NCBI GenBank assembly: GCA_017302835.1
Contig: JAFLCC010000003.1
Span: 124,001 to 188,000, forward strand
Length of the DNA stretch: 64,000 bases
Direction: 5' to 3'
Source: Deltaproteobacteria bacterium
GTDB lineage: Bacteria > Bdellovibrionota > Bdellovibrionia > Bdellovibrionales > Bdellovibrionaceae
The first letter of the stretch is position 1; each line of letters begins with the position of its first letter. A program made the translations under genes and the position numbers. Under the pieces are notes generated by a model. It had not been told where the DNA came from, ran no database searches, and was given only the letters and a program-made list of their open reading frames with translations. Below are positions 26,423-35,339 of the stretch, piece by piece.

Positions 26423-28087
26423 ATGAAAAAATCGCGTCGAGATTTCTTGTTAAAAAGTAGTTTAGCCATAGGTTCTGGAGTCCTGGCTTCCAGACTTCCG
26501 CCGGTTGAAAAATTAGTATCCATCATGTCACAGAATTTCTTGAAGAAGGCAATTGCTGCTAACGATTCTCCGCTGGTGAACTATGTTTCTATAAACCTTT
26601 ATGGCGCCCCTGCCCGCTGGTGTTTTGATCAAATGCTGCAAACTAAAGATGGACAAAATATTTTGCCAAATCCCATGGTTGCTACTCGGCTAGTTGAGAA
26701 TGGAGCCACATATACCGACGCTAGCTATAGTGTTGTCGATTACAAAGGTGTCAAAGTCCCTTGGCTGTGGTCAACCCAAGTGGCCTCTGCAAAAGGTGGC
26801 TCAAGGCCCTTGAATGATTTGCTAAAGCACATGATCGTGTTTCGCGGCTATGGGACTAATGTGGACGGCCATCCCAGCAATTTTGCTAAACAAACAAATC
26901 CCGTCAGCGGTGCGGGCAGCGTAGGAGCCCATGTAGCTGATCATTCTGCAAAGATTTTTAGAGCTTTGCAATTCCCGCCCTTGTTCTCGGCTTCAGGTTT
27001 TTCATCCATCAAAGGTACTGGTTTAAGTGTTTTATTTCAAGGAGACCCAAAGACCAACTATGCGGCCACTCTGATGCAACCCTTTACCTCGCGCACGGAA
27101 TCGAAAGTCGTTGAGACATTGCGAAAACGTTATTCTAACTTCGTCGATGAGGCTCAGGATCAAATACGCCATTTAACTAGTCAACAAATCCAAGGCCTAA
27201 ATCCCCTGAATATCGATTTTGATAATTCACTTAAAACCTTGGCCGATGGCATTCAAGATCTGGATAACTCTTGGACGACACTCTACCAAAAATATGAAAA
27301 ACTGGTGATGACAACCATCAAAGACCGCACCGTTCCTGGGTTATCGGATTTGCCAGTGATCGCAACTCAAAATACCGTTTGGCAAATCGACTTAGGTACA
27401 GGAAAAACTATTCAACCCAATACCGGTAGCGATATTCGTGACTGGTACAATAATGTCAGCTGCGAAATGATGATATCTACTTTTGCACTGGCGGAATTTG
27501 TTTTGACTCGAGGTTATGGTTCCACCATTGAATTAAGTAATTTCGCACCAACCAATCTGATCGGCTTTTTTGATGGCGCGACCACAGCAAGCACTGGAAT
27601 TCATATTTTTGACCAACACGCCTATGGAAAAGTCCCAACTACGTATATGAACTCTGTGCTTTTTCGATCCTTGGGCAGTTGTTTGCTGGAATTGATGGAT
27701 CAACTTAAGAGCGCTGGAGAATTCGAAAAAACTTTTTTTCATATGGTGCAAGAATTTGGTCGTATCCCTCGCAATGATGGGACTGGTTCCGATCATGGAT
27801 TTAATAGTATGATTTCATCACTCATAACTGGCTGCCATGATGATAAACCGATTGTTTTGGGAAATATTTCCAAGGGTGATACAACGGGTACTTACACCGG
27901 AACTTTCGGAAATTGGGCTCCTACAAATGTAGGTGGAAGTAATCTCTATTTAGGGCCAGCCCATGTGACTTCCACAATCGCTAATCTGATGCAATTTACT
28001 TTAAATCCTTGGGGTAATTTGGCCCAGCCCTTGATTGTTCGTAAGGGTGCTAATTTAGAAATTAAAACGAGTGGAGAAATTGTGTGA
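26423..28087 (+). CDS. Tat-exported DUF1501/DUF1552-like protein
   Basis: 554 residues. N terminus has a twin-arginine signal (KKSRRDFLLKSSLAIGSG), so it is exported folded. The body contains HGFNSMISS near the end and repeated Ser/Thr-rich segments in line with the DUF1501/DUF1552 superfamily, related to alkaline phosphatases/sulfatases but with unknown reaction. It is preceded by the heme-motif gene (84 bases) and its stop overlaps the next start (GTG in TGTGA). The pair suggests a periplasmic redox-linked hydrolytic or binding complex. Confidence 0.72.
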   Translation: MKKSRRDFLLKSSLAIGSGVLASRLPPVEKLVSIMSQNFLKKAIAANDSPLVNYVSINLYGAPARWCFDQMLQTKDGQNILPNPMVATRLVENGATYTDASYSVVDYKGVKVPWLWSTQVASAKGGSRPLNDLLKHMIVFRGYGTNVDGHPSNFAKQTNPVSGAGSVGAHVADHSAKIFRALQFPPLFSASGFSSIKGTGLSVLFQGDPKTNYAATLMQPFTSRTESKVVETLRKRYSNFVDEAQDQIRHLTSQQIQGLNPLNIDFDNSLKTLADGIQDLDNSWTTLYQKYEKLVMTTIKDRTVPGLSDLPVIATQNTVWQIDLGTGKTIQPNTGSDIRDWYNNVSCEMMISTFALAEFVLTRGYGSTIELSNFAPTNLIGFFDGATTASTGIHIFDQHAYGKVPTTYMNSVLFRSLGSCLLELMDQLKSAGEFEKTFFHMVQEFGRIPRNDGTGSDHGFNSMISSLITGCHDDKPIVLGNISKGDTTGTYTGTFGNWAPTNVGGSNLYLGPAHVTSTIANLMQFTLNPWGNLAQPLIVRKGANLEIKTSGEIV

Positions 28088-28779
28088 AAGCCTATTTAAA
28101 TTATTTCCTATTTTTTTCTGCTTCATTGACTCTTGCGCTGTGGTTCCAGAATTGTTCACAACTTTCATCTTCTGGCAATCAGACCGAGAATATGCCTGCT
28201 GCGCTAGAGGTGTCCCATCCAGACCCTGCTCCCAACTTAGAAAAAACCGCTACTGGTATCACACTGATTGATCGAGTCGGCGTGACTTCGGTACTGGAAA
28301 ATGTATTTCTCTCAGGCCTCAGCAGTGAGGCTGATCGAAATACTTTTTTTGATTTAATAAACGCAGAAATCAGACCACAACAACATGCTTTTGGCCGCCC
28401 CTGCGATATTGTGGCTCAAGGGACTTTTGCAGACTGTTTTTACAATCTGACTAATTTGGAAATGGGAATGTGGAAATCCACTTCAACGGTTCGCGAGTCT
28501 TCACGCATTCAGCTTTGCCGGCGTTTGGTTGCTACCGATAGCCTGTTGAATTCGGCAGTCAATCAAGTCAAAGGACAAGATCTAACCCCAAATGTGACGT
28601 CGCTACAGAAAACTGTGCAACTTTTTTACCCCGCCTGGGAGGCGGAATCCATTACTAATGTGGTTCAAGCCTTGGTCACGATTGATAATAAAATGGCGGT
28701 TAATTCTGAAACTATGCTCGATCGTTGGAGGCTAGTATTTTTAAGTGTCTGTGAAACAGCCTATTGGGAGATTTTATGA
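28084..28779 (+). CDS. QNC-type lipoprotein of the heme-protein operon
   Basis: 231 residues, GTG start overlapping the previous stop. Signal followed by lipobox ending LWFQNC, a form common in Bdellovibrio lipoproteins. Remaining sequence is helical with three later Cys residues; no domain recognised. Overlaps the next gene by four bases (ATGA), so the four genes form one translationally coupled operon. Confidence 0.72.
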   Translation: MKAYLNYFLFFSASLTLALWFQNCSQLSSSGNQTENMPAALEVSHPDPAPNLEKTATGITLIDRVGVTSVLENVFLSGLSSEADRNTFFDLINAEIRPQQHAFGRPCDIVAQGTFADCFYNLTNLEMGMWKSTSTVRESSRIQLCRRLVATDSLLNSAVNQVKGQDLTPNVTSLQKTVQLFYPAWEAESITNVVQALVTIDNKMAVNSETMLDRWRLVFLSVCETAYWEIL

Positions 28780-30047
28780 AATCACATCCACATAACTCAC
28801 TGATTGCATTTTTATTTATCTTCACGCTAGTTTTGGTTTATCAGAATTGTGCACCAAGATTCCAAACCGAAGATTTAAGCAGTATTAATTCCACAAATCA
28901 AAATACGGCAAACACATTTATGATCGATTCAAGTTATTTGGGTGCAGACTTTTCATGGTCCACTTTGAATCAAAATTCAAAAATGAATCGAAATAATTAT
29001 GATCGCATCGAAAGATGGTACGATGCGACCGGAAAGTTCATACCCTTGTATCCTGCCTTTGTAGCCGGAACCAAAACTTTAGATATGGACCATTCGGCAC
29101 TTTGGAAGAGTACTGAAAAAGGTCCTCGGCTAAGTTTTGAAGCTAGAACATCGTTGACAAGTATTGCTCAAGATTCCTCTGCCTTTTTATCGAAAGAATA
29201 CAGCATACTTTTGTTTGTGGGTAATTTGAAAATTCCCACTACTACCGAAAATGCCACTGACCCAAAGCGCATTCGCCTATTTACTCTGAGTCCAGTCAAC
29301 TCCGAAGAAGCTGGACTTTTTGTTGTTGATGTATTTAAAGATGCTAATAAGAAGGCCAATTTTCAAGCGACCTATTGGTTCAACGGTACTACATACAGTA
29401 CTAGTATATTCAGTTTGCCCGGAGAGAATTTAGCCCAAGGATTTGCTATTGCAGTAAGGTATCCTACAAATGGAAGGGAACTGATGCTTGCAATCAACGG
29501 CGAATTGGGCTCTGAAAAGACTTCTGTCGTTGGAACACTTCCTAATATGGGCTTCGTCAATCGTAATTTAGAGTTACACTCAAGTTATTATGCGAATCAA
29601 GGCAGTTTTGAATTTGCTGAAATAGGGGTTTTTAAAAAATCACTTTCTGATGAAGAACTCAAATCCCACTCTTTAGGACTTTTTAGGACCCATGAACTGC
29701 AGTTACCTACAAGCATTGCTGATGATGACAGTAGCGGGGATCGGGATTCAAATGAGAATCCTAAGGAAGTGACCTTCTCTTCAATCAAAAGTATTTTTCA
29801 AAAATCAATTAATGGCAGCACTTGTATTGGCTGTCATTCCGCGTTCCTTTCTTCTCGCGATTCCCTGCTCGCAGCTACAACGCAAGGCAAAGGTAACTGG
29901 GTTGTACCTGATAACTCTGCAGGGTCTCTGCTGATCAAATCCCTTCGCCATCAGTCTTCTGCCACGGCTATGCCCCAAGGAGGAGGACAAATGGCAGAGA
30001 CCGATATCGCAGCCTTAGAGAACTGGATTCAAAAAGGTGCTAAGTGA
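28776..30047 (+). CDS. Lipoprotein with LamG-like domain and C-terminal heme motif
   Basis: 423 residues from ATG 28776 (an ATG at 28764 lies inside the upstream gene). Lipobox VYQNC. Residues about 50-300 have the beta-sandwich character of concanavalin/LamG domains (GSFEFAEIGVFKKSLSDEEL). A short cytochrome-c-like domain closes the protein: CIGCH near residue 349, then PDNSAGSLLIKSL and AMPQGGG with a terminal ENWIQKGA, the usual planctomycete-type cytochrome c tail. Probably anchors a heme to the outer membrane or surface. Confidence 0.78.
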   Translation: MKSHPHNSLIAFLFIFTLVLVYQNCAPRFQTEDLSSINSTNQNTANTFMIDSSYLGADFSWSTLNQNSKMNRNNYDRIERWYDATGKFIPLYPAFVAGTKTLDMDHSALWKSTEKGPRLSFEARTSLTSIAQDSSAFLSKEYSILLFVGNLKIPTTTENATDPKRIRLFTLSPVNSEEAGLFVVDVFKDANKKANFQATYWFNGTTYSTSIFSLPGENLAQGFAIAVRYPTNGRELMLAINGELGSEKTSVVGTLPNMGFVNRNLELHSSYYANQGSFEFAEIGVFKKSLSDEELKSHSLGLFRTHELQLPTSIADDDSSGDRDSNENPKEVTFSSIKSIFQKSINGSTCIGCHSAFLSSRDSLLAATTQGKGNWVVPDNSAGSLLIKSLRHQSSATAMPQGGGQMAETDIAALENWIQKGAK

Positions 30048-30620
30048 TTCAACTTTCCTATCTCAAATGTTTTCTTAGTCAAATCAGTACTCAGTCCGGG
30101 TTTTTGGAATCTATAAAAAACTTGGTCTTTCTTAACTGAGTTCGGTTTTTTACCCGCAATTTGTCCGTACCTCGGTTCAGCAATTCAAGCAAAACTTCAT
30201 GTACATCAGCCATTGCAAGATACAAAGTTTTGGCTTATTTTTTACTACGAGGCCGTCAAACTTGGTGCCCTTGATTTGTACTTTGACGCCAAATTCATCA
30301 GGGCCAGCCTTGCTTGAAGAGTTGTCCACTAAAAGGGGGGAAGTTCACAGCGGAGTTCTGGTTTTTCCTGCGGCAAAATGAAAATTATTGACGCTATCGC
30401 GGCAGCAGACATCCACAATGAAAATCACAACCCTTTTGACTGCAGAATATTGCGCCGAATATGGAGATTCTCACTGCACTATTCGGTTAAGTCTGAGCAG
30501 AAACCAAAGTTATTTAACAGCTATAAAAGTTGTTGGATTTTCTGTTGAATACTACGTCAATTATCAGCCCTCTGAGCAGTAGAGGCCAGCCCGCGTCGAC
30601 CGCCGCGTGTCCACTGTGCT
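30048..30620. other. Gene-free stretch with eroded coding traces
   Basis: 573 bases. Short open frames exist on both strands but none has a ribosome site and family resemblance. On the minus strand near 30230-30330 the translation KAGPDEFGVKVQIKGTKFDG looks protein-like but meets stops on both sides, so it is probably an old remnant. Confidence 0.5.
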
Positions 30621-31142
30621 CTACTTCGGACATTCCACATTTTTAGGCGGCGGAGTGGGCGATGGGGGTGGAGTTTTCGAGGTGTCCCCACTCAGTACAA
30701 TATCAGAGCAGGAATAATACCTGGTCGGTGGATTTCTGTCCGTCATCAATTGGATCATTTGAAGCGTGCATTGATCACAGCTGACATTTGGTAAAGTCAA
30801 AGTAGTGCTGTACTGATGTGGTAAATCGGTTGTCGAGTCTTTGTCATCGACGACTGTTTTTAGCAAAGTAAAATTAACATCGTTTGCGAGCGAAAAATAG
30901 AATTCAAATTGTCCAGGATGATTGATGGTCTCCTCCCAGTTTAGAGTGATCGTTTCACCCGGTGCAAACGTTTTTGCAGAGTTAGTTCGCGGCACACCGC
31001 CACAAGGGCCCGTTTTTAGACCATCGCTGCTACTGCGGGGAATTAACGCAGCAGAGGACTTGATTCGGGCATGGCCAAATGAAACTGTAGGGTAGGCGAC
31101 AAAAATCATCAAAGCTATCATTGTATAAGTCTTATTTTCCAA
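30621..31142 (-). CDS. LPMO-like secreted copper-protein candidate
   Basis: 173 residues. A signal peptide ending SFG is followed directly by His24 (HARIKSS), so the mature protein would begin with His as in lytic polysaccharide monooxygenases; a second candidate ligand is His75 in INHPGQFEFYF. The pattern PCGGVPR and the paired Cys in CDQC match the family named SCE4755 polysaccharide-monooxygenase-like proteins, as I recall it. Ends with a Pro/Thr-rich tail. Such proteins oxidise chitin or other polysaccharides, or carry copper. It overlaps the upstream lipoprotein gene by 11 bases. Confidence 0.68.
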   Translation of the reverse strand: MENKTYTMIALMIFVAYPTVSFGHARIKSSAALIPRSSSDGLKTGPCGGVPRTNSAKTFAPGETITLNWEETINHPGQFEFYFSLANDVNFTLLKTVVDDKDSTTDLPHQYSTTLTLPNVSCDQCTLQMIQLMTDRNPPTRYYSCSDIVLSGDTSKTPPPSPTPPPKNVECPK

Positions 31143-31656
31143 CCGACAAAATCCTTTCTGTGCACGTCTCTATTAAATGATGGACAGCCTCTGAAAGTGA
31201 ATTTCCTTGCTCTGTGAGGAGAGCGTTTTGATTTTTGCCATCGGGTGATTTATCAAAAAGAGAGCACCTAATTTCCATTCGGTTATATTCATCCCCGAGG
31301 GGGAGCGACCTTTGTGAGGCGTCTTTTGTATTGAAAAAATACCTATGAATTTGAATGCAAGTTGAGCCAAAGGAGCTGCAGTCGCTTTCAATAAAGTGAG
31401 AATTTTCTACTTCCGGAGAAAAAGTTGAAACATCACATTCAATGGCCTTGAGATCAGTGCAGGATATATCATTTCTCATGATGAGCAGATCTAGGCGGTC
31501 GTTTAACATCTTTGCGGTGCACTGAGAGCTGATATCACTTTTTACCAGGCTCTTACTTTGATCAACGGATGAAAATCCTTCGCCGCAATTCTGAAAAGCC
31601 AGCATGATCCCAACACTAAACACAAAGCCGAAAATAATAAAAGGACCTTTTCTCAC
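31132..31656 (-). CDS. FQNC-type lipoprotein paired with the LPMO-like gene
   Basis: 174 residues with lipobox LAFQNCG, the Bdellovibrio-like form. The mature part has eight or more Cys, suggesting disulfides. No known domain. The 11-base overlap with the LPMO-like gene implies a joint function at the outer membrane. Confidence 0.72.
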   Translation of the reverse strand: MRKGPFIIFGFVFSVGIMLAFQNCGEGFSSVDQSKSLVKSDISSQCTAKMLNDRLDLLIMRNDISCTDLKAIECDVSTFSPEVENSHFIESDCSSFGSTCIQIHRYFFNTKDASQRSLPLGDEYNRMEIRCSLFDKSPDGKNQNALLTEQGNSLSEAVHHLIETCTERILSVGK

Positions 31657-31855
31657 ACCTTTGATTTTACTTTAATTTTCAACAAATGCTAAGCTTTTTA
31701 AATGGTCAGCGAGGATATAAACTCAATCGGTTGGATTTGATGATAGCTTCTAGGAATGGGATTTCTCGGATTGAGAATAGTCATTTGCAAAAGCAGGGAT
31801 TGAAGAGCAAATGCGACTAAAGAATTGAGACCCTAATTCCGATGATTAGGTGACA
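31657..31855. other. Intergenic region before repeat B copy 2
   Basis: About 200 bases between the divergently arranged cargo blocks; nothing convincing seen apart from the likely promoter of the lipoprotein/LPMO pair. Confidence 0.4.
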
Positions 31856-31943
31856 GAGGATAGGAAGAATTAAGCCCGAATCGTTCAAGTCCAACATCTA
31901 GGTTTTACTTGGTGCTTTTTAAAATTGTGTATTTGGAATCGGT
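31856..31943. repeat. Repeat B, copy 2 (88 bp)
   Basis: Same 88-base unit as 24168-24255 with five substitutions and no gaps. It lies 193 bases before the large secreted protein gene. Same orientation as the other copies. Confidence 0.88.
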
Positions 31944-32136
31944 GTCATATTAATTGACATCAAGGGTGACAATTTGAAAAAAAAACGAGCTTCATAAATC
32001 CCAAAAGAAAAGAATTTTTTAATTCAAAATCAAGTTAAAAAAAATAGTTTCGTCATAAAGTTAGCTCTGACCGGGAACCGCTGGAATAACTCTTAGGCAT
32101 TCTTAAGTTGATCTGAAATTGCAACCAAAATAATGT

Positions 32137-33831
32137 ATGATGAAAACTTTAGTATGGACAATAATTGTATCGATATTAGGAACGCAAAGTCTTTCATTTG
32201 CTAGTAGATCTGCGAAATCATGTCAGCTTTTTTATAAAAATCGGTTTTTAACTCAAATTCATCCAGAATCAATTGTTGGTAAAGTCTTTTCTCCACAGAA
32301 TGGGAGTTCTCTTTATGTTGGTAAAGACGGCCGATTTTATGGTCTCAAACGACCTATTGAATACAGTAATTCAGTTAGAATCAATAAGAAAACTAATAGT
32401 TCCAAGGTTGTTGTAAACCCCGATTTTGGCCCTTTTCTTTTAAATGATTCGATGATTATTTCCTATGATAAAGGTCAGTTTTTTGCCATTGTCCTAAACG
32501 ATTTGTGGAGCGAGACCTTCACAGGACCAGAAGCTAAAGACATTCAAATTATAGGCAAAGGAAAAAGTATTTTGGTTACCACCACTGATAGTCAACTATT
32601 GAATTTAACTCCTAATGCCTTTGACTTTGGAAAAGGTATATTAACAAATTATAATAAACCTATTGCTGAAGATGTATTACATCATCATGTATTTAATCTC
32701 CGCACAAATGGAAATGACCATGAATATTTAGGTGTGATTTCTAATTCGGGAAGTTATCATTTTTATGAGCTGGAAAATAAGAGAAATGGACATTCAGTGA
32801 TGACATCTTTTTCTCCTATCGCAAGTGAATTGTTATCCCTGGCTCTTTTCCAAAAATTTCAAGAAGCTTCACCTATGGATTCACATAAAATGATTGTTCA
32901 GATATTTAACGACTTCCTTCGTGTTGCTGTCACAATGAAGTTAGATGCCACTATCAAAGATTTAGACTTTAAAGTGAGTAGCCCAACATTAAGATATAAA
33001 ATGTCTGATCTAGCTAATCTTAAAAAAGAACCGCCTCAAGTTTCTCGTATATCTAATAATCCTATTTCCTATAGAACGATGGGTGGCTCACCGCTAATGG
33101 ACCCATCCGATTTGCCTTATCAAATTGTGGTTCCAACAGGTCTGCGTGGCGATTTTAAAATTGCTTCAACTCCTATGGATGACATTGCAACGAGTTTACC
33201 AAATGGAGTAAATGAAAATCTATTTGTGGACCCTCAGTCAGGAATCATCGCGCATATTACGAACACTAATCAAGTAGCTTTGTATTCAAGGGACGCTCTT
33301 TCTACCGAGTTAATTTCCTTAGAGAATCCTGGGAAAAAATTCAATCAAAAGGTGGAATCGCATCAGATTAAAAATCTGGAGTGGATAGGACGAGGTTTCT
33401 ATTTACTGGCAAAAACAGATGGACCCATTTTGCATTTGTTTCGACCCTCCGTAATTGGCGCAACACTTAAGGCTTCAGAACGATTTTACATTCATAAAGA
33501 TGTGCATGCGTCAGGCTCCAATGCTTTTTTAAAAACAGACAATTCTGTTGTTTTGGAGGCTGGCATTTATTCAAGTAAGAATCTCACTACAAATGAGTTT
33601 AGCGATTTTGTAGTTTCTTTTTGGTCAGATGGGACTTTAGCAATGCATGCATTTAAGTCAATCCCAGGATTTGGGTTCTCTCTTGAATTAGTCGGCAAGG
33701 AGATGGCAAATTCTTTAGTTGAAGATTTTCAAGTCGAACTGCAAAAAACAGGATCCTCGCGCAAAGCCTTAGATCATTTTTTTAATACCTATTTTAGATT
33801 TGCCACACAATTCATAAACATTGGTGGATAG
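32137..33831 (+). CDS. Large secreted protein, possibly beta-propeller
   Basis: 564 residues with an N-terminal signal peptide (MMKTLVWTIIVSILGTQSLS, cleavage near FAS). Repeating strands such as GSSLYVGKDGRFYGL, GKSILVTTTDSQLLNL, SGIIAHITNTNQVALYS and RGFYLLAKTDGPILHLF have the spacing of propeller blades. No enzyme motif seen. The stop codon lies inside repeat B copy 3. Not recognised as a known family. Confidence 0.7.
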   Translation: MMKTLVWTIIVSILGTQSLSFASRSAKSCQLFYKNRFLTQIHPESIVGKVFSPQNGSSLYVGKDGRFYGLKRPIEYSNSVRINKKTNSSKVVVNPDFGPFLLNDSMIISYDKGQFFAIVLNDLWSETFTGPEAKDIQIIGKGKSILVTTTDSQLLNLTPNAFDFGKGILTNYNKPIAEDVLHHHVFNLRTNGNDHEYLGVISNSGSYHFYELENKRNGHSVMTSFSPIASELLSLALFQKFQEASPMDSHKMIVQIFNDFLRVAVTMKLDATIKDLDFKVSSPTLRYKMSDLANLKKEPPQVSRISNNPISYRTMGGSPLMDPSDLPYQIVVPTGLRGDFKIASTPMDDIATSLPNGVNENLFVDPQSGIIAHITNTNQVALYSRDALSTELISLENPGKKFNQKVESHQIKNLEWIGRGFYLLAKTDGPILHLFRPSVIGATLKASERFYIHKDVHASGSNAFLKTDNSVVLEAGIYSSKNLTTNEFSDFVVSFWSDGTLAMHAFKSIPGFGFSLELVGKEMANSLVEDFQVELQKTGSSRKALDHFFNTYFRFATQFINIGG

Positions 33832-33853
33832 GAAGAATTAAGCCAGAATCGTT
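33826..33853. repeat. Repeat B, copy 3 (28-bp partial)
   Basis: GGATAGGAAGAATTAAGCC then AGAATCGTT, identical to the start of copy 2 except one base. The TAG stop of the secreted protein gene (33829-33831) is within it, so the repeat supplies the end of that gene. Confidence 0.75.
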
Positions 33854-34064
33854 TTGGGTTTTGTTCGCAACCTCGTCTCCCTCAAATTCATGACGCAAGA
33901 TTTGCTCAACTATGGGGAGTATTACTTAAATTTTTCAAGTTGCTGGAGATATATATGAAAACGATTTTTTATTATTAACGTTGATTGCGTCTAATCTATT
34001 TGGTGGAGAAAAGAATGCTTACATTGAATCCTTCTTCTAAATCTATGAAATTGAATTCTTACAG
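33854..34064. other. Short gene-free stretch before the IS3 remnant
   Basis: About 210 bases. Possible small remnants only; no start, ribosome site or recognisable domain. Confidence 0.4.
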
Positions 34065-34229
34065 GTAAGGTATTTTGCTACCTTCCAAGAAGCTTACAAG
34101 CAAACCATGGAGTTTATTGAATTTTATAATACTAAAAGAAAACATGGCTCCTTGAAAGTGATGGCTCCATTAGATTTTAAAAAATGTTATAAAAACGATT
34201 CTATTGCTGAAGTGGAAGTGAGACTTTAG
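34065..34229 (+). pseudogene. C-terminal fragment of IS3-family transposase
   Basis: In frame from 34065 the translation includes ATFQEAYKQTMEFIEFYNTK then RKHGSLKVMAPLDF and a stop TAG at 34227. This is the conserved end of the IS3/IS150 OrfB integrase (the FIEFYN-x(2)-R-x-H-x(2)-L pattern). The DDE core is missing. The bases after it (TGTCCATAATTAAGGGG near 34278) look like an IS end, directly before the antitoxin remnant. Confidence 0.75.
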
Positions 34230-34346
34230 CATGAAGAATTTAAATCAAATTTTAACACAAGTGTTCGCATCGAAAATGTCCATAATTAAGGGGTTGACAG
34301 GGAATCAACGTCCCCAAGAACATTTAGGGCTAACTTAAAAGAATAT

Positions 34347-34553
34347 ATGGATATGGCTGATGAAAAGCCCTTACGTATTCAAAAGCGTGAAGGTAATGCC
34401 TGCGTTTTAATGTCTGAGGAATACTACGAAGGGTTATTGAATGAGATTTCTTCGCTACAAAAAAGCTTGCTCTCTGCCAACCAAGCTTTAAGAGGTGAAA
34501 TCATCGAATATAAAATTGGCGATAAAGATCGTTTGAAAAGATTTAAAAAATGA
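34347..34553 (+). pseudogene. YefM/Phd-like antitoxin, N-terminally damaged
   Basis: The frame reads, before the first ATG at 34347, STSPRTFRANLKEY, the normal N-terminal half of YefM/Phd antitoxins (operator-binding), with a stop upstream and no start codon. From 34347 on it gives MDMADEKPLRIQKREGN, VLMSEEYYEGL. So the gene is cut at the IS3 remnant. It overlaps the toxin remnant by four bases (ATGA), the usual antitoxin-toxin coupling. Confidence 0.65.
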
Positions 34554-34741
34554 AGATTGTTAAGACCCAGCAATTTGAAGATGATCGACTCCACATTGAA
34601 GATCATATTTATAATTCAAATGAGTATGATATAAAATTTGTCGATAAATTTATAGATGAGCTAGACGCTGCTGTTCAGTGGGTTCATTCAGTGCACCTTC
34701 AGCTTGTTGCGCCAAACTCGAAGCATTTTGCACATTCATAG
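34550..34741 (+). pseudogene. RelE/ParE-like toxin truncated by inverted flagellin sequence
   Basis: The first 43 codons (MKIVKTQQFEDDRLHIEDHI, ending DELDAAVQW) resemble the N terminus of RelE/ParE/YoeB toxins. From about 34681 the frame runs on the antisense of a flagellin gene, so the last residues are not toxin. The catalytic C-terminal half is lost; non-functional. Confidence 0.6.
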
Positions 34742-34952
34742 TCGCAGACTCAAAACCCTAAGCTTGTGATTTTAAACTTTCAGCGATGGTTTGTCCTGAA
34801 GGACCCACACTGCTATTGGCAAACCTAGATCCACTTGCAAGTTATTGCATGGATACTTTTAACTTTCTTTGATTTTGCGAAAGATGTCTCCGCGCTGTCA
34901 ATGCAGCGACTTGCGAAGTAATACGCAAGCTAGGCTCCCTTACCAAATCCAT
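34681..34952 (-). pseudogene. Flagellin N-terminal domain with two in-frame stops
   Basis: From ATG 34952 the minus strand gives PSLRITSQVAALTARRHLSQ, then stop, LASGSRFANSSVGPSGQTIA, stop, and NVQNASSLAQQAEGALNEP. These are the conserved bacterial flagellin N-terminal helices, including the residues that contact neighbouring subunits. TAA at about 34833 and TAG at about 34759 replace probable CAA and CAG codons. The gene ends abruptly in the toxin remnant. It is a dead copy with no C-terminal half, unlinked to fliD. Confidence 0.88.
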
Positions 34953-35250
34953 GTTGGTAAATTTCTCTGGCGCCAACACTTAAAAACCAGAATGTTTCAA
35001 ATTGATAAAAATGGCAGATCTAGTTCAGTCACGTCCTAGCCCCCCAAAAAAGCCCTAATGACCTCAAAATGCAGTCTTAACATCTATGAATTACTACGCG
35101 CGGTAATTATCAATACTTGTTAAGAATTTTTGAAATTATATTAAATTGTTCAATGAATTCAAGAGGTTGAAGTTTTCAATTTGAAACACCGTTGGTTAAA
35201 CAACATAATCGCCGATGTAGCATATAGTGCTCAGCAAAAATCACGCCGAT
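34953..35250. other. AT-rich stretch before hipBA 1
   Basis: About 300 bases; no gene on either strand. It probably holds the hipBA promoter at its right end. Confidence 0.4.
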
Positions 35251-35298
35251 TGTATATTATAATGTTCATAGTTGTATATTATGTATATTATAATATGC
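35251..35298. promoter_or_regulatory. Triple TGTATATTAT repeat, probable HipB operator
   Basis: Three direct copies of TGTATATTAT at 35251, 35273 and 35282, the last extending into the perfect palindrome ATATTATAATAT (35285-35296). They lie 42-90 bases before hipB. HipB-type antitoxins repress their own operon from such sites; assignment by position and symmetry. Confidence 0.5.
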
Positions 35299-35339
35299 AG
35301 TTTAGTTGATTTTTCCAAAAAACAGCCGATACTATAAGT

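Noticed and set aside
30199-30582. Two short plus-strand open frames
   Set aside because: No ribosome site, no family resemblance, and composition like noncoding sequence.
35300-35335. GCCGATAC-like -10 box suggesting a sigma-28 promoter at hipBA
   Set aside because: Distance to the possible TTTA -35 box is 20 rather than about 15 bases and hipBA is not a flagellar gene.
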